Positions 1 to 9,000 of a stretch of 37,921 bases of DNA are shown piece by piece (within the stretch, counting starts at the first letter, position 1; every line of letters starts with the position of its first letter). The stretch is from Bacteroidales bacterium. Lineage in GTDB: Bacteria > Bacteroidota > Bacteroidia > Bacteroidales > G3-4614. The position numbers and the translations under genes were made by a program. The stretch spans positions 1-37,921 of the forward strand of contig JAFYPQ010000033.1 in the NCBI GenBank assembly GCA_017559955.1, in the 5' to 3' direction. The notes below the pieces were generated by a model. It was not told the origin of the DNA and did no database searches. It worked only from the letters and a program-made list of their open reading frames with translations.

Positions 1-49
1 CGACCCTCAGCTTGGAAGGCTGATGCTCTATCAACTGAGCTATTCCCGC
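1..49 (-). tRNA. tRNA-Gly (anticodon TCC), 3' part outside the window
   Basis: On the minus strand the 5' acceptor strand GCGGGAA, a D arm and the anticodon arm TCAGC-CTTCCAA-GCTGA can be read. The anticodon TCC lies at 14-16. The T arm and 3' acceptor strand lie beyond the left edge. It sits 8 bases downstream of tRNA-Tyr on the same strand, so the two are almost certainly processed from one transcript. Confidence 0.9.
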
Positions 50-57
50 AAATGTTG

Positions 58-140
58 TGGGCGAAGATGGATTCGAACCACCGAAGTCGTAAGACAGCAG
101 ATTTACAGTCTGCCCCATTTGGCCACTCTGGTATTCGCCC
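58..140 (-). tRNA. tRNA-Tyr (anticodon GTA)
   Basis: The acceptor stem GGGCGAA/TTCGCCC closes a cloverleaf with anticodon stem GCAGA/TCTGC, loop CTGTAAA (anticodon GTA at 104-106) and a T arm containing GGTTCGAATCC. It is 83 nt long with an extended variable arm, as expected for a class II tRNA-Tyr. The discriminator base is A. The following bases are CAA, so CCA is not encoded and must be added after transcription. Confidence 0.96.
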
Positions 141-257
141 TTAATTGAGGCGGCCTCGTATTTAATATATTAAAACCGCCTTAATATACTAGTTTCAATT
201 TCTTACCCCGACCGGAAGGATCTCTTCGCTGGCGCACCAAGGTTTCGAAATCGGTTG
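141..257 (-). other. 5' leader of the tRNA transcript with a GC-rich inverted repeat
   Basis: This stretch separates the tRNA promoter from tRNA-Tyr. It contains AGGCGG at 148-153 and CCGCCT at 176-181, which can pair around an AT-rich loop, and a GC-rich part at 205-240. I looked for a further tRNA (a tRNA-Thr often precedes this pair in Bacteroidales) and found no cloverleaf. The hairpin may guide trimming of the precursor; this is inference. Confidence 0.35.
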
Positions 258-265
258 CAAAGATA
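258..265 (-). promoter_or_regulatory. -7 box of the tRNA operon promoter
   Basis: The minus strand reads TATCTTTG, a perfect match to the Bacteroidota -7 consensus TAnnTTTG, in the gap between hpf and tRNA-Tyr. No clear TTG -33 element lies at the usual distance. Transcription would start near 250 and run through both tRNAs. Confidence 0.6.
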
Positions 266-305
266 TGTATAGTTTTTTAAATAGAAAAATTTTTTTGCAA
301 CTTTT

Positions 306-608
306 TTACTTGCAACCTGATTTTTCTTTTTTCTTTTGCAACTGCTTTATTAACGCATCTATCACATTATCAATTGCTTCCTCAAACGTATCAGCCACTT
401 TTTGAGAATAAATATCATCTGCTTTTGGTAGTAATATTTTTATAGATGCCTCTTTATTTAGCGCTGTTTCAGGTTTTACCACTCGTAAAATTACTTCGGC
501 TGATGTTATTCCGTCGCAATATTTTTCAAGTTTACTTACCTTCTTCTCGATAAACGATTGTAATTGCGATGTTGCATCGAAATGTACTGATTGAATTTTA
601 ATCTCCAT
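306..608 (-). CDS. hpf: Ribosome hibernation promoting factor, short form (HPF/RaiA family)
   Basis: This 100-residue protein starts MEIKIQSVHF and has the beta-alpha-beta-beta-beta-alpha pattern of the HPF/YfiA family. A long lysine-rich C-terminal helix ends in EKSGCK. Family members bind the 30S decoding centre in slow-growing or stationary cells and inactivate or dimerise ribosomes. It lacks the extra C-terminal dimerisation domain of long HPF, so it is the short form, about 95-115 residues. Its start codon overlaps the end of xerC by 11 bases, and a strong AAAGGAGG ribosome binding site sits just upstream, so translation is probably coupled. No regulatory site of its own is visible. Confidence 0.93.
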   Translation of the reverse strand: MEIKIQSVHFDATSQLQSFIEKKVSKLEKYCDGITSAEVILRVVKPETALNKEASIKILLPKADDIYSQKVADTFEEAIDNVIDALIKQLQKKKEKSGCK

Positions 609-1509
609 ATAAACCTCCTTTTTTTATTGCCCGTGGATGGGCTTGGTTATAACTATGTTTTAATTCCTCAAATGTTATATGCGTATAAACTTGCGTTGAC
701 ATTAATGAGGCATGTCCTAATAGCTCCTTTACACTATCCATATCTGCCCCATTGTTCAACATAGCCGAAGCAAAAGTATGGCGCAATGCGTGAGGGCTCA
801 ATTTTGTCAATGTCGATATTTTTGAAAGATTACTCTTTACTATTCTATAAACCAATACCGGATATAAAGGTTCTCCATTCTCTCTAACAAAGAACGTAGG
901 CGTACTTTCAGATACCTCTTTATTGCGAATTTTAATATAGGCTTCTATTCGAGACAACAGATTTACTCCGAAAGGGATTATCCTTTGTTTATTCCTTTTT
1001 CCCGTTACCTTTATTGTTCTCGCTTGCAAATCTATATCTCTATCTCTTAATTGCAACAGCTCAGCCCTACGCATCCCTGTTTGATAGAACATATCAAGAA
1101 TTAGGTTATCTCGGACAGACTCAAAATCATCACCCTCCTCCATATCGAAAGCATTAAAGAGCAAATTCATTTCGGACTGCTTTACAAACGAAGGCAGAGG
1201 TTTGGGCTCTTTGGGCTTAGACACCATTGAAACAGGAGAACTCTCTATAATATTCAACTTTAGCAAATATTTATAGAAGGTTCGCAACGCAGAAAGCTTT
1301 CGTCCCACCGAGCGAGAAGAGAGACCTTGTTCCATGAGCCACACTACATAGCGTCGAACAATATCAGCATCAATCGCAGTATGATCTATCTCCCCTACCT
1401 CCTTAATAAGAAACTCTTCGAATTGAGACAAATCGTTATTATAAGACAATACGGTATGAGAGGAATAACCCTTCTCATACCGTATATATTTTATAAACTT
1501 CTGCAACAT
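598..1509 (-). CDS. xerC: Tyrosine recombinase XerC/XerD family
   Basis: The protein has 303 residues, normal for XerC/D (about 295-305). The N-terminal SAM-like core-binding domain covers about residues 1-90 and the catalytic domain 105-295. The six catalytic residues are present: R147 in TGMRRAEL, K171 in TGKRNKQR, H240 and R243 in PHALRHTFA, H266 in LGHASL, and Y275. Such enzymes resolve chromosome dimers at dif with a partner recombinase. I chose the ATG at 1507-1509 over a TTG at 1524 because GGAGGAGG lies just before it. It sits between rpsU and hpf, a conserved housekeeping setting, and no phage or integron genes are nearby. XerC versus XerD cannot be decided here. Confidence 0.9.
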   Translation of the reverse strand: MLQKFIKYIRYEKGYSSHTVLSYNNDLSQFEEFLIKEVGEIDHTAIDADIVRRYVVWLMEQGLSSRSVGRKLSALRTFYKYLLKLNIIESSPVSMVSKPKEPKPLPSFVKQSEMNLLFNAFDMEEGDDFESVRDNLILDMFYQTGMRRAELLQLRDRDIDLQARTIKVTGKRNKQRIIPFGVNLLSRIEAYIKIRNKEVSESTPTFFVRENGEPLYPVLVYRIVKSNLSKISTLTKLSPHALRHTFASAMLNNGADMDSVKELLGHASLMSTQVYTHITFEELKHSYNQAHPRAIKKGGLYGD

Positions 1510-1536
1510 CGTAGCCTCCTCCAATGGTCTTGGCTA

Positions 1537-1566
1537 CAAATTTAATACAAAAAAATAATTCTGCAA
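1537..1566 (-). promoter_or_regulatory. Promoter of xerC-hpf
   Basis: On the minus strand TAAATTTG (1537-1544) matches the -7 box TAnnTTTG. TTG (1564-1566) lies 19 bases upstream as the -33 element. This would give xerC-hpf a start of their own besides read-through from rpsU. Confidence 0.6.
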
Positions 1567-1581
1567 GAAAAAAAGTAATTT

Positions 1582-1773
1582 TTACTCCTCTACTTGTTGT
1601 AATTTTTGTACATAAACCGCACGCATCATTTTTTTGCGGTTTGCTACAGATGGTTTTTCAAAAGCTTGACGAGCACGGAGTTCTTTTACGATTCCTGTTT
1701 TCTCGTATTTTCTTTTGAATTTTTTAAGCGCTCTTTCAATATTGTCGCCTTCTTTTACGGGTACTACTATCAT
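1582..1773 (-). CDS. rpsU: 30S ribosomal protein S21
   Basis: The 63-residue, strongly basic protein begins MIVVPVKEGDNIERALKKFK and contains the RARQAFEKPS and RKK segments typical of S21. Length matches Bacteroidota S21 (about 63-65). It is a small-subunit protein near the anti-Shine-Dalgarno region of 16S rRNA and contributes to initiation. It lies 72 bases upstream of xerC on the same strand; rpsU-xerC-hpf is a common arrangement in Bacteroidales. Confidence 0.97.
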   Translation of the reverse strand: MIVVPVKEGDNIERALKKFKRKYEKTGIVKELRARQAFEKPSVANRKKMMRAVYVQKLQQVEE

Positions 1774-1811
1774 AATATTTAGTTTTTAGAATTTTCACGA
1801 AAATTGCGGTG

Positions 1812-1842
1812 CAAAGTTACACAACTTTTGCAACATACAAAA
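1812..1842 (-). promoter_or_regulatory. Promoter of rpsU
   Basis: The minus strand has TTTTG (1838-1842) followed after about 18 bases by TAACTTTG (1812-1819), matching both the -33 and -7 elements of Bacteroidota housekeeping promoters. The leader to the rpsU start is about 35 bases. Confidence 0.75.
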
Positions 1843-1997
1843 TCTTTTTGCTCTTTTTTTTGCAATTTTCTGTAAATCAAATGCTATTTTTTGTTTCGGA
1901 AGCCTCTTTTCTGTGTTTTCATCCCCCATATAGGACTTATTTTACCTCCAAAATTTTAAATTTAGCAATAAAGAAACAACTTCAGTAATATTTTTTG

Positions 1998-2005
1998 TAT
2001 CTTCG
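1998..2005 (+). promoter_or_regulatory. -7 box upstream of the Xaa-Pro aminopeptidase gene
   Basis: TATCTTCG is one base off TAnnTTTG, a frequent variant in this window (compare greA). It lies 50 bases before the start codon. No convincing -33 TTG is seen. Confidence 0.5.
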
Positions 2006-2055
2006 CATTTGATATAGATATATAATGTATATAGTTCTTTTTTCAAAAAAATATT

Positions 2056-3855
2056 ATGAGTAATTCTGTTATAAACGAACGTTTAGAAGCTATACGCTCT
2101 CAAATGAGAGAAAAAGGTATTAATGTTTATATTGTTCCTAACTTCGACCCCCATTTAAGCGAATACCCTCCCGAAAGATGGAATACAAGGAAATGGGCTT
2201 CAGGATTTACAGGTTCAGCAGGTTCTGCCGCCATATCCCTAAACGAAGCGGCACTTTGGAGCGACTCAAGATATTTCATTCAAGCTGAAAACGAACTTCA
2301 AGGAACCGGGTTCTCTTTTTACAAAGACGGTCTACCCGAAACTATTTCTTTAAATGATTGGGCTTGCCAACAAGCCGGCGTTGGCGGAACTATTGCCGCC
2401 GACGATACAACCTTCTCGTATAACGAAGGAGTAAAGATGAAAGCTATGTTTGCTCAAAAGGGAGTAAATTTAACTTTCGATTTTAATCCTATTGACGAAC
2501 TATGGAAGGACAGACCTTCAATCCCCGACAACAAAATATTTATTCACGACATCAAATATGCAGGAGAAGACTTCAGTAGCAAATATTCTCGAATAATAAC
2601 TGCAGCCCAAGAGAAAGGTGCCAATGGAGTTCTATTAAGTGCCTTAGATGATATTGCTTGGGCATTCAATATCAGAGGTTGCGATGTTAAGTTCAACCCT
2701 GTTGTTGTAGCATACGCATATTTAAGCTGTGATGCAAGAATTATTTTCATTGAGAAATGCAAGCTCACAGAAGATGTTGAGAAATACTTTAACGATAACA
2801 ATATTGAGGTAAAAGATTATAGCGAAATTCAAAACTATTTAGAAAATCTTAAAGAGGAGACAAAAGTTATAGCCGACCCTGCGAGAGTCAACTTCCGCTT
2901 GTGCAATATTCTTAACACCAAAGGTGCATTAATTGCCGAGACATCTCCCATAGCATTAATGAAGAGCATAAAAAACAGCATAGAGATTGAAGGCACAAAA
3001 AATGCGTTAATCAGAGACGGTGTAGCAATGGTAAATTTCTTATGCTGGATAGACAACAATATTGGCAAAACAGAGATGAGCGAAATCTCCATTGCAGAAA
3101 AACTTCGTTCGTTCCGAGCCGAGCAACCTATGTTTATAGGAGAGAGCTTTGGCACGATTGCTGGTTACGGAGGACATGGAGCAATAGTGCACTATCGTGC
3201 AACAGAAGAGAGCAATGCAAAACTACAACCCAAAGGATTTGTATTGGTTGATAGCGGTGGTCAATATCTTGACGGCACTACCGATATAACTCGAACAATC
3301 CCCTTAGGAGAACTTTCCGACGAAGAGAAAAAATGCTTCACTCTTGTATTAAAAGGACACATTGCCATAGCCCAATCACAATTTCCCAAAGGAACCCGAG
3401 GTGCTCAAATCGATGCGTTTGCAAGAATTGCCTTATGGAGAGAGGGCTATACATATATGCACGGAACAGGACACGGAATAGGGCACTTCCTTAATGTCCA
3501 TGAAGGACCTCAAAACATACGTCTTGAAGAGAACCCCACTCCCCTCACACCCGGAATGATGACATCAAACGAACCCGGAGTATATTTGAGCGAACGTTTC
3601 GGAATTAGAACAGAGAATATAATTCTTACCACCGAGAAGGGAGAAACCGAGTTTGGGAAATTCTATGAATTTGAAACTCTTACCCTTTGTCCCATTGATA
3701 CTCGGGCGATTAACACAGCATTAATGACTGACGGGGAAATTGAATGGCTTAACCAATATCATAACAAAGTTTACACCACCCTATCTCCAATGCTAAACTG
3801 CACAGAGAATATGTGGCTTAAAGAGCGTTGTAAAACAATAAAAAAAGAGAATTAA
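2056..3855 (+). CDS. Xaa-Pro aminopeptidase, three-domain M24B metallopeptidase
   Basis: The 599-residue protein removes the N-terminal residue from peptides with proline in second position. It has two creatinase-like N-terminal domains (about 5-135 and 155-305), a pita-bread M24 catalytic domain (about 313-535) and a C-terminal extension. The five metal ligands are visible: D399 and D410 in LVDSGGQYLDGTTD, H473 in GTGHGIGH, E506 in SNEPG and E520 in RTEN. Spacing closely matches the large cytosolic aminopeptidase P type (human XPNPEP1-like) rather than the shorter E. coli PepP. No signal peptide is present, so it is cytosolic. It heads a plus-strand run with the gamma-carbonic-anhydrase-like gene 20 bases downstream. 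Confidence 0.95.
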   Translation: MSNSVINERLEAIRSQMREKGINVYIVPNFDPHLSEYPPERWNTRKWASGFTGSAGSAAISLNEAALWSDSRYFIQAENELQGTGFSFYKDGLPETISLNDWACQQAGVGGTIAADDTTFSYNEGVKMKAMFAQKGVNLTFDFNPIDELWKDRPSIPDNKIFIHDIKYAGEDFSSKYSRIITAAQEKGANGVLLSALDDIAWAFNIRGCDVKFNPVVVAYAYLSCDARIIFIEKCKLTEDVEKYFNDNNIEVKDYSEIQNYLENLKEETKVIADPARVNFRLCNILNTKGALIAETSPIALMKSIKNSIEIEGTKNALIRDGVAMVNFLCWIDNNIGKTEMSEISIAEKLRSFRAEQPMFIGESFGTIAGYGGHGAIVHYRATEESNAKLQPKGFVLVDSGGQYLDGTTDITRTIPLGELSDEEKKCFTLVLKGHIAIAQSQFPKGTRGAQIDAFARIALWREGYTYMHGTGHGIGHFLNVHEGPQNIRLEENPTPLTPGMMTSNEPGVYLSERFGIRTENIILTTEKGETEFGKFYEFETLTLCPIDTRAINTALMTDGEIEWLNQYHNKVYTTLSPMLNCTENMWLKERCKTIKKEN

Positions 3856-3875
3856 AGAAGCAATCATATTATCAT

Positions 3876-4388
3876 ATGGCACTTATAAAAGAGGTAAGAG
3901 GATTTACTCCTAAAATTGGCAAAGAGTGTTATTTAGCTGAGAACGCCACAATTGTTGGCGACGTTGTAATAGGCGATGAGTGTAGCATTTGGTTTAACAC
4001 CGTATTGCGTGGCGATGTAAACTCTATTAGAGTGGGCAACCGTGTAAACATTCAAGATGGTTCTGTACTACACACTTTATACGAAAAATCGACTATAAAT
4101 ATAGGCAACGATGTTTCTATTGGACATAACGTTACTATTCATGGAGCCGACATTTGCGACGGAGCGTTAATAGGAATGGGGGCAGTTGTTCTCGATCACG
4201 CAGTTGTAGGTGAAGGAGCTATTGTTGCGGCAGGCTCGGTAGTTTTAAGCAAGACTATAATTAAACCTGGAGAACTTTGGGGAGGAGCTCCTGCAAAATT
4301 TATAAAGATGGTTGACATCGAGCAATCTAAAGAGATAAATCAAAAGATTGCAAAAAACTACCTTATGTATTCAAAGTGGTATAAGTAA
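3876..4388 (+). CDS. Gamma-carbonic anhydrase / hexapeptide-repeat (LbetaH) protein, YrdA-PaaY type
   Basis: The 170-residue protein is almost wholly made of isoleucine- and valine-rich hexapeptide repeats forming a left-handed beta helix (about 15-145), with a C-terminal helix. H66 (DGSVLH), H84 and H89 (GHNVTIHG) match the three zinc-binding histidines of the gamma class and form sites between subunits of a trimer. Many YrdA-like members are inactive or weak carbonic anhydrases, so hydration of CO2 is possible but not shown. The gene lies between the aminopeptidase and radC on the same strand, 20 bases after one and 13 before the other. Confidence 0.88.
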   Translation: MALIKEVRGFTPKIGKECYLAENATIVGDVVIGDECSIWFNTVLRGDVNSIRVGNRVNIQDGSVLHTLYEKSTINIGNDVSIGHNVTIHGADICDGALIGMGAVVLDHAVVGEGAIVAAGSVVLSKTIIKPGELWGGAPAKFIKMVDIEQSKEINQKIAKNYLMYSKWYK

Positions 4389-4401
4389 GAGTAGAGCTAC
4401 A

Positions 4402-5094
4402 ATGAAAAACAAACTTGCAATAACCGATTGGGCATTAGAAGATCGTCCACGAGAGAAGATGATGATGCACGGCATACGAACACTCACTGACGCCGAGCTT
4501 ATGGCCATACTCATAGGCTCGGGCAATCGTAATGAGAGTGCCGTTGAGTTATCGCAAAGAATTTTAAATAGCGTTGAAGGCAAATTCTCGCAGCTTGGCA
4601 AAAAGAGTGTCAATGAACTAATTTGCGAATTTGATGGCATCGGCGAAGCAAAAGCCATTACCATTCTTGCAGCAATCGAATTAGGCAGAAGGCGAAAGAG
4701 CGAAGAGATAGAACGTTCTCAAGTAATCTCTTCGAGCCAAGATGCTTTCAATTACATATATCCACGATTAACAGATTTACACCAAGAGGAGTTTTGGGTT
4801 ATACTCTTGAATAATGGCAACCATATTTTAGATTGCGTTCGCATAAGTCAAGGCTCAACAAAATCGACACTTGTTGACATCAAACTAATCATGAAGAGTG
4901 CCATTAATCGCCTTGCCCGTGGAATAATAGCTTGTCATAACCACCCATCCGGAACCCCATACCCAAGCGATGCAGACATAAAACTAACCCAAAAGATAAA
5001 GGATGCTGCAAATATTATGGATATTCAACTTCTCGACCACATCATTGTAGCAGGAGAAAATTATTATAGTTTTCTTGATAAAAGTATGCTTTAA
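4402..5094 (+). CDS. radC: RadC family JAB1/MPN (JAMM) domain protein
   Basis: The 230-residue protein has an N-terminal UPF0758 helical part with a helix-hairpin-helix-like segment (FDGIGEAKAITI, about 77-88) and a C-terminal JAB domain. The metal motif reads ACHNHPSG followed by PSDAD (H179, H181, D192). RadC was once called a DNA repair protein, but its cellular role remains unclear; the JAMM fold suggests a metal-dependent hydrolase. I chose the ATG at 4402, 13 bases past the preceding stop. An upstream in-frame ATG at 4348 would overlap the carbonic-anhydrase-like gene and add residues unlike the family. Confidence 0.9.
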   Translation: MKNKLAITDWALEDRPREKMMMHGIRTLTDAELMAILIGSGNRNESAVELSQRILNSVEGKFSQLGKKSVNELICEFDGIGEAKAITILAAIELGRRRKSEEIERSQVISSSQDAFNYIYPRLTDLHQEEFWVILLNNGNHILDCVRISQGSTKSTLVDIKLIMKSAINRLARGIIACHNHPSGTPYPSDADIKLTQKIKDAANIMDIQLLDHIIVAGENYYSFLDKSML

Positions 5095-5120
5095 CCGTAT
5101 ATAGAGAGAATAATAATATA

Positions 5121-5149
5121 ATAGGAGTCCCATTTTTTGAGACTCCTAT
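5121..5149. terminator. Hairpin terminator between convergent radC and the lipoprotein gene
   Basis: A perfect 9-bp stem, ATAGGAGTC with GACTCCTAT, encloses an 11-base loop. It lies 26 bases after the radC stop and just past the lipoprotein stop on the other strand. Neither side has a long T run, so efficiency is uncertain. Confidence 0.65.
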
Positions 5150-5154
5150 TTATG

Positions 5155-6081
5155 TTATGGAGATACAGGCCGAACCGCCCTTCCATAGTATCGATATCCA
5201 TAATCACTATACCATTTCGGGACATCAAACTCATTGAAGTAAATATAATAGGCACGGCTTGTGTATTTATATGTTGCAGGCAAAGCATATAATGAAGAAG
5301 AATAGTAACAACCTATCGAACCGTCGTTAAACCTTTTATCTCCTTCGCAAAAACCAGTAGCAGGCATAAATATAGAATTGCCATTTATATTACTTCTGAA
5401 CAAAGCTCCTTCTACACCATTTTTACTAACCCACTCTTTGGTGCAATTTTCCAAAAGTTCAAGTACCTCAAAAATCGTAGGCATACGCCAACTTCCTCCC
5501 CAATAGATATGAGCGACATCATCTTCTGGCTCAAGAGTTGTTTTGTTATCAACAGTTCCGGAATGTTCTTGTATGCAATATTTGGTAAATGATTTAAAGT
5601 TTCCTTCACACCATTTATAATTCTCAATAGTATAACTATTTTTGGGTACTATTTCTCCCCAAGCAAAATAGTAGCCATACTCCTCTGGAGAATCCGCACC
5701 AACATTACATGTAGCCCATTTTACACTCAAACCCATATCAACATAATCGTAGTCCAAAGTGTTGGAGTACTCTTTTTTCTTAAAATTTGCCACAATCTTC
5801 GAATTGGCAGTTATTACCAATAAACAGGGATTCTCCTCTGAAACCACAACACCATCAATTGTCCAACTCACAAATTCATAACCCTCTTCGGGTGTCGCTT
5901 CGAGCGTTACCTTGTCGCCCGACATAACATCTTTGTCCGAAACCTTAACCGAACCTCCTTCGCTACTTATCACAGTAACTTCACACACATCGTCATCTCC
6001 CTCCTCAACACAAGAGGTTATCACAAACGAAAACAATAAAAAGAGTATCAAACTAACTCCACTAACATATTTACTCTTCAT
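5155..6081 (-). CDS. Putative lipoprotein with InlB-B-like repeat and FISUMP-type domain
   Basis: The 308-residue protein starts with a lipoprotein signal peptide; the lipobox Cys is residue 24 (FVITSC), followed by acidic EEGDDD, which fits surface or outer-membrane export in Bacteroidota. About residues 30-100 resemble a divergent InlB B-repeat (GGSVKVSDKD, GYEFVSWTIDG, IVANFKKK). The rest, from DYVDMGLSVKWATCNVGA to YGRAVRPVSP, resembles the Fibrobacter succinogenes major paralogous (FISUMP) domain common in Bacteroidota surface proteins. Function is unknown. An in-frame ATG at 6090 is an alternative start. It directly follows the helicase gene on the same strand with a gap of at most 11 bases and is probably co-transcribed, although a surface lipoprotein has no obvious link to recombination. 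Confidence 0.8.
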   Translation of the reverse strand: MKSKYVSGVSLILFLLFSFVITSCVEEGDDDVCEVTVISSEGGSVKVSDKDVMSGDKVTLEATPEEGYEFVSWTIDGVVVSEENPCLLVITANSKIVANFKKKEYSNTLDYDYVDMGLSVKWATCNVGADSPEEYGYYFAWGEIVPKNSYTIENYKWCEGNFKSFTKYCIQEHSGTVDNKTTLEPEDDVAHIYWGGSWRMPTIFEVLELLENCTKEWVSKNGVEGALFRSNINGNSIFMPATGFCEGDKRFNDGSIGCYYSSSLYALPATYKYTSRAYYIYFNEFDVPKWYSDYGYRYYGRAVRPVSP

Positions 6082-6092
6082 AAAATTCATAT

Positions 6093-9000
6093 TTAAACAA
6101 CTTTTCTTTCCGTTACATACCAAATATAACCCTCTACATTAAAGTAGCCCATTTTTTTCAACAGCAGCATATACGACTCTACCTGTTTTATGTATGAAGC
6201 AGACTCTTTACCAAATTTATAATCGACAACCGTAACCTTATCGCCATTGATAATAACCCTATCGGGGCGATAACTTAATTTCCCATCGGGAGAATAATTT
6301 AAAACGCTGCTCTCATTAAGCACTTTGTTGCCAACAGCAAACCACTCTCCTATTTTAGAATCCGCCTCAATTTGAGACAATATCTCAGATACAAAATTCT
6401 CTGCTTCATCGGCATTTATAACTCCCAATCTCTCATATTTTTTTGCTACCCGCTTAACATCGTCAGGTATTATAATCTCACTCATCATCTCATGCTTTAT
6501 CTTTCCCAAAGATAGATTTGAGCGTTCATCAAAATATGACTCACCTTTAAGTTTTAAACGCAATTTAGAGCCAATAGGAGATATGTCGTATCTCGAAATT
6601 TCAGCTACATTATCGTTATGCTTTATCTCCTTATCAGGCAGATAAAGAGAGCCTAATTCATAATCTTCACCATCAAATACAGCTTTATTATCTTTATCGG
6701 CTATCATCAACGACAGAGTATTATACATAAAAGCATTAAAACTATGTTGCGATTTTAAAGCACTATCTTTAGACTCCTGAGCATATATAATCAAATTGTC
6801 TTCTGCTCTCGTAAATGCCACATATGCCACATTCAAGTTATCTATAATAGATAGCGACTTCTCTTCAAGATAATCATCTGCATATGGAGATTGCATCATA
6901 GCTTTTGATACAGATAGTGGAAATTTCCACTTTTCAGCACCCTCAATATATGGCTCTTTCCATATAATATCAGAGCCTTTCTCAATATCCCAATCACAAA
7001 AAGGCAAAAATATTGTCGGAAACTCCAACCCTTTTGATTTATGAATTGTTAAAATTCTTATCGCATTATCAGTCTCCGGAGTAGATATTGACAAATCAAC
7101 ACCATTTAAATCCCACCACTCCAAAAATTGCGACAACGTACTTCCGTTTTGCCTCATATACGATAAGATGGCATCCTGAAATGCTTGAAGGTATGGTATT
7201 TGGTCAATATTATCACGACCATTAATCAAATCGACTATACCCTCACACATTTCATATAACGATTTTGTTGAAAGATAAGCAATCTTATCTCTGCTATTAT
7301 CAAATATTTTTTCTTCTCTTAATCGTGATATAGCCTCTTCAACAACACTTATCTCCTGAGGAGATGATGAATTTAAAACCTCATAATTCATCATTAACCT
7401 ATTTATGTCGTCTTCGGGCGAATTTATATATCGCATAATAGCAAGAACAGACTTTACCACAGGCGAATTTTTAATCTTTAATGCCTCATTTGATATAACA
7501 TAAAATTTTGCATCACCCTCCTTCTGTTCCGACATAAGATATTGTGCAATCATTGACGCCTCCCGATTCCATCGAGTCAGAATAGCTATATTTTCAGCCC
7601 CATAACCTGCTTTGAGCATAGTCTGAATGTCGGAGTATAGTTTTTTTAATATCTCGTTATCATATTCATCGCTCTGAGGCACAAAACTTACTTTTACATA
7701 TCCTGTATCCCTATCTTTTTTATCATTTGGTCTCTGTTCGTTTTTGCTATATGCTGTTGCTACCTTATCCTTCAAATAACAATTCTCCTCTCCTTTAGAG
7801 GATGACAAGTTTTTAACCGCATACGAAAAGAACTTATTATTAAATTCAATGATATTTGGAGTACTACGCCAATTCACCTCCATTGATAACGATACCGCCC
7901 CACTATCTTCAAAATATTTTTCGCTTGATGGCAGACCATTAAGCATACTCCAATCAGAGTTTCTCCAACGATATATGCTCTGCTTAACATCTCCAACGAT
8001 AAGGTTATGACCACCCTTTGAAATACTCTCCTTTAAAAGAGGTAAGAAATTTTTCCATTGCGAATGTGAGGTATCCTGAAACTCATCAATCATATAGTGA
8101 TGAATATTAATGCCTGTTTTTTCATAAATAAAAGGAGTCTCCGTCCCATTTATGATCTTCGACAACAAATCTGTTGTATCTGACAATAGCATAACATTAC
8201 GCTCCTTTATTATATCTCTTAAATGAGAATCAACATCACTCAATATTCCAAATGAATACAGATTTGCCTGTAAAATATTATACATACAGTAAAGAGGATA
8301 TTTTTTCTCAAAAAAATCTTTAAGTTTTGGGACATATCCACCCCTTTCAAATGCATCAAGCATAGCATTGGTTTGGTCAGAGACTTCATTCTTCTTATGC
8401 CCCCAATCTTTCCTCTCACTATTTAGCAACGAGGAAGAGGGTGGAACAAACTTTCCAGTTGGAGATATAAAATATTTCAATACTGTTTTACTCCCCATTC
8501 CGTGCAATTCGTCAACCTTGACATCCTTCAATATTTGATGACCCTCATCAACTATCTTCTTCCACTCTTCTTTAATTTTTGAAGATTGGGTTTTTATATA
8601 TTTATTAAACTCCTCAATATCTTTTTTGGTTGGCAAATCCTCTTCCGTCAAATTATCACGCCACCTTTTATAGTCTTCTTTAAAAAGTTCCGAAGATAAT
8701 TTTTGTATTTGTCTCTCTGCCGAATTCCATTTTTTACCCTCCTCTATTTGATGTATATCATACTCCAAAAGCCATTTTCTAAGAGTAGTATTATCACCAT
8801 CGTCCGACAACGAGAGATACATCCTGTCGATCGCCTCTTTAGCCATCGACTCCGAGTCGAGTTCAACATTATAACCGCCCTGCACGCCAATATCTCTTAC
8901 AAAGGCACGCATTGTCTTTTGAAAAAAGGTATCAATTGTCGAAACATTAAAATTCGTATAGTCGTGTAAAAGGGTATACAAAATCTCCCTCGCACGTTCT

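Noticed and set aside
1..1509. Possible integrated element at a tRNA gene with its own integrase
   Set aside because: The recombinase is XerC/D-like, sits in a conserved rpsU-xerC-hpf setting and has no att repeats or phage or conjugation genes nearby.
4348..4401. Earlier start of radC
   Set aside because: It would overlap the preceding gene by 41 bases, and the extra residues do not look like RadC.
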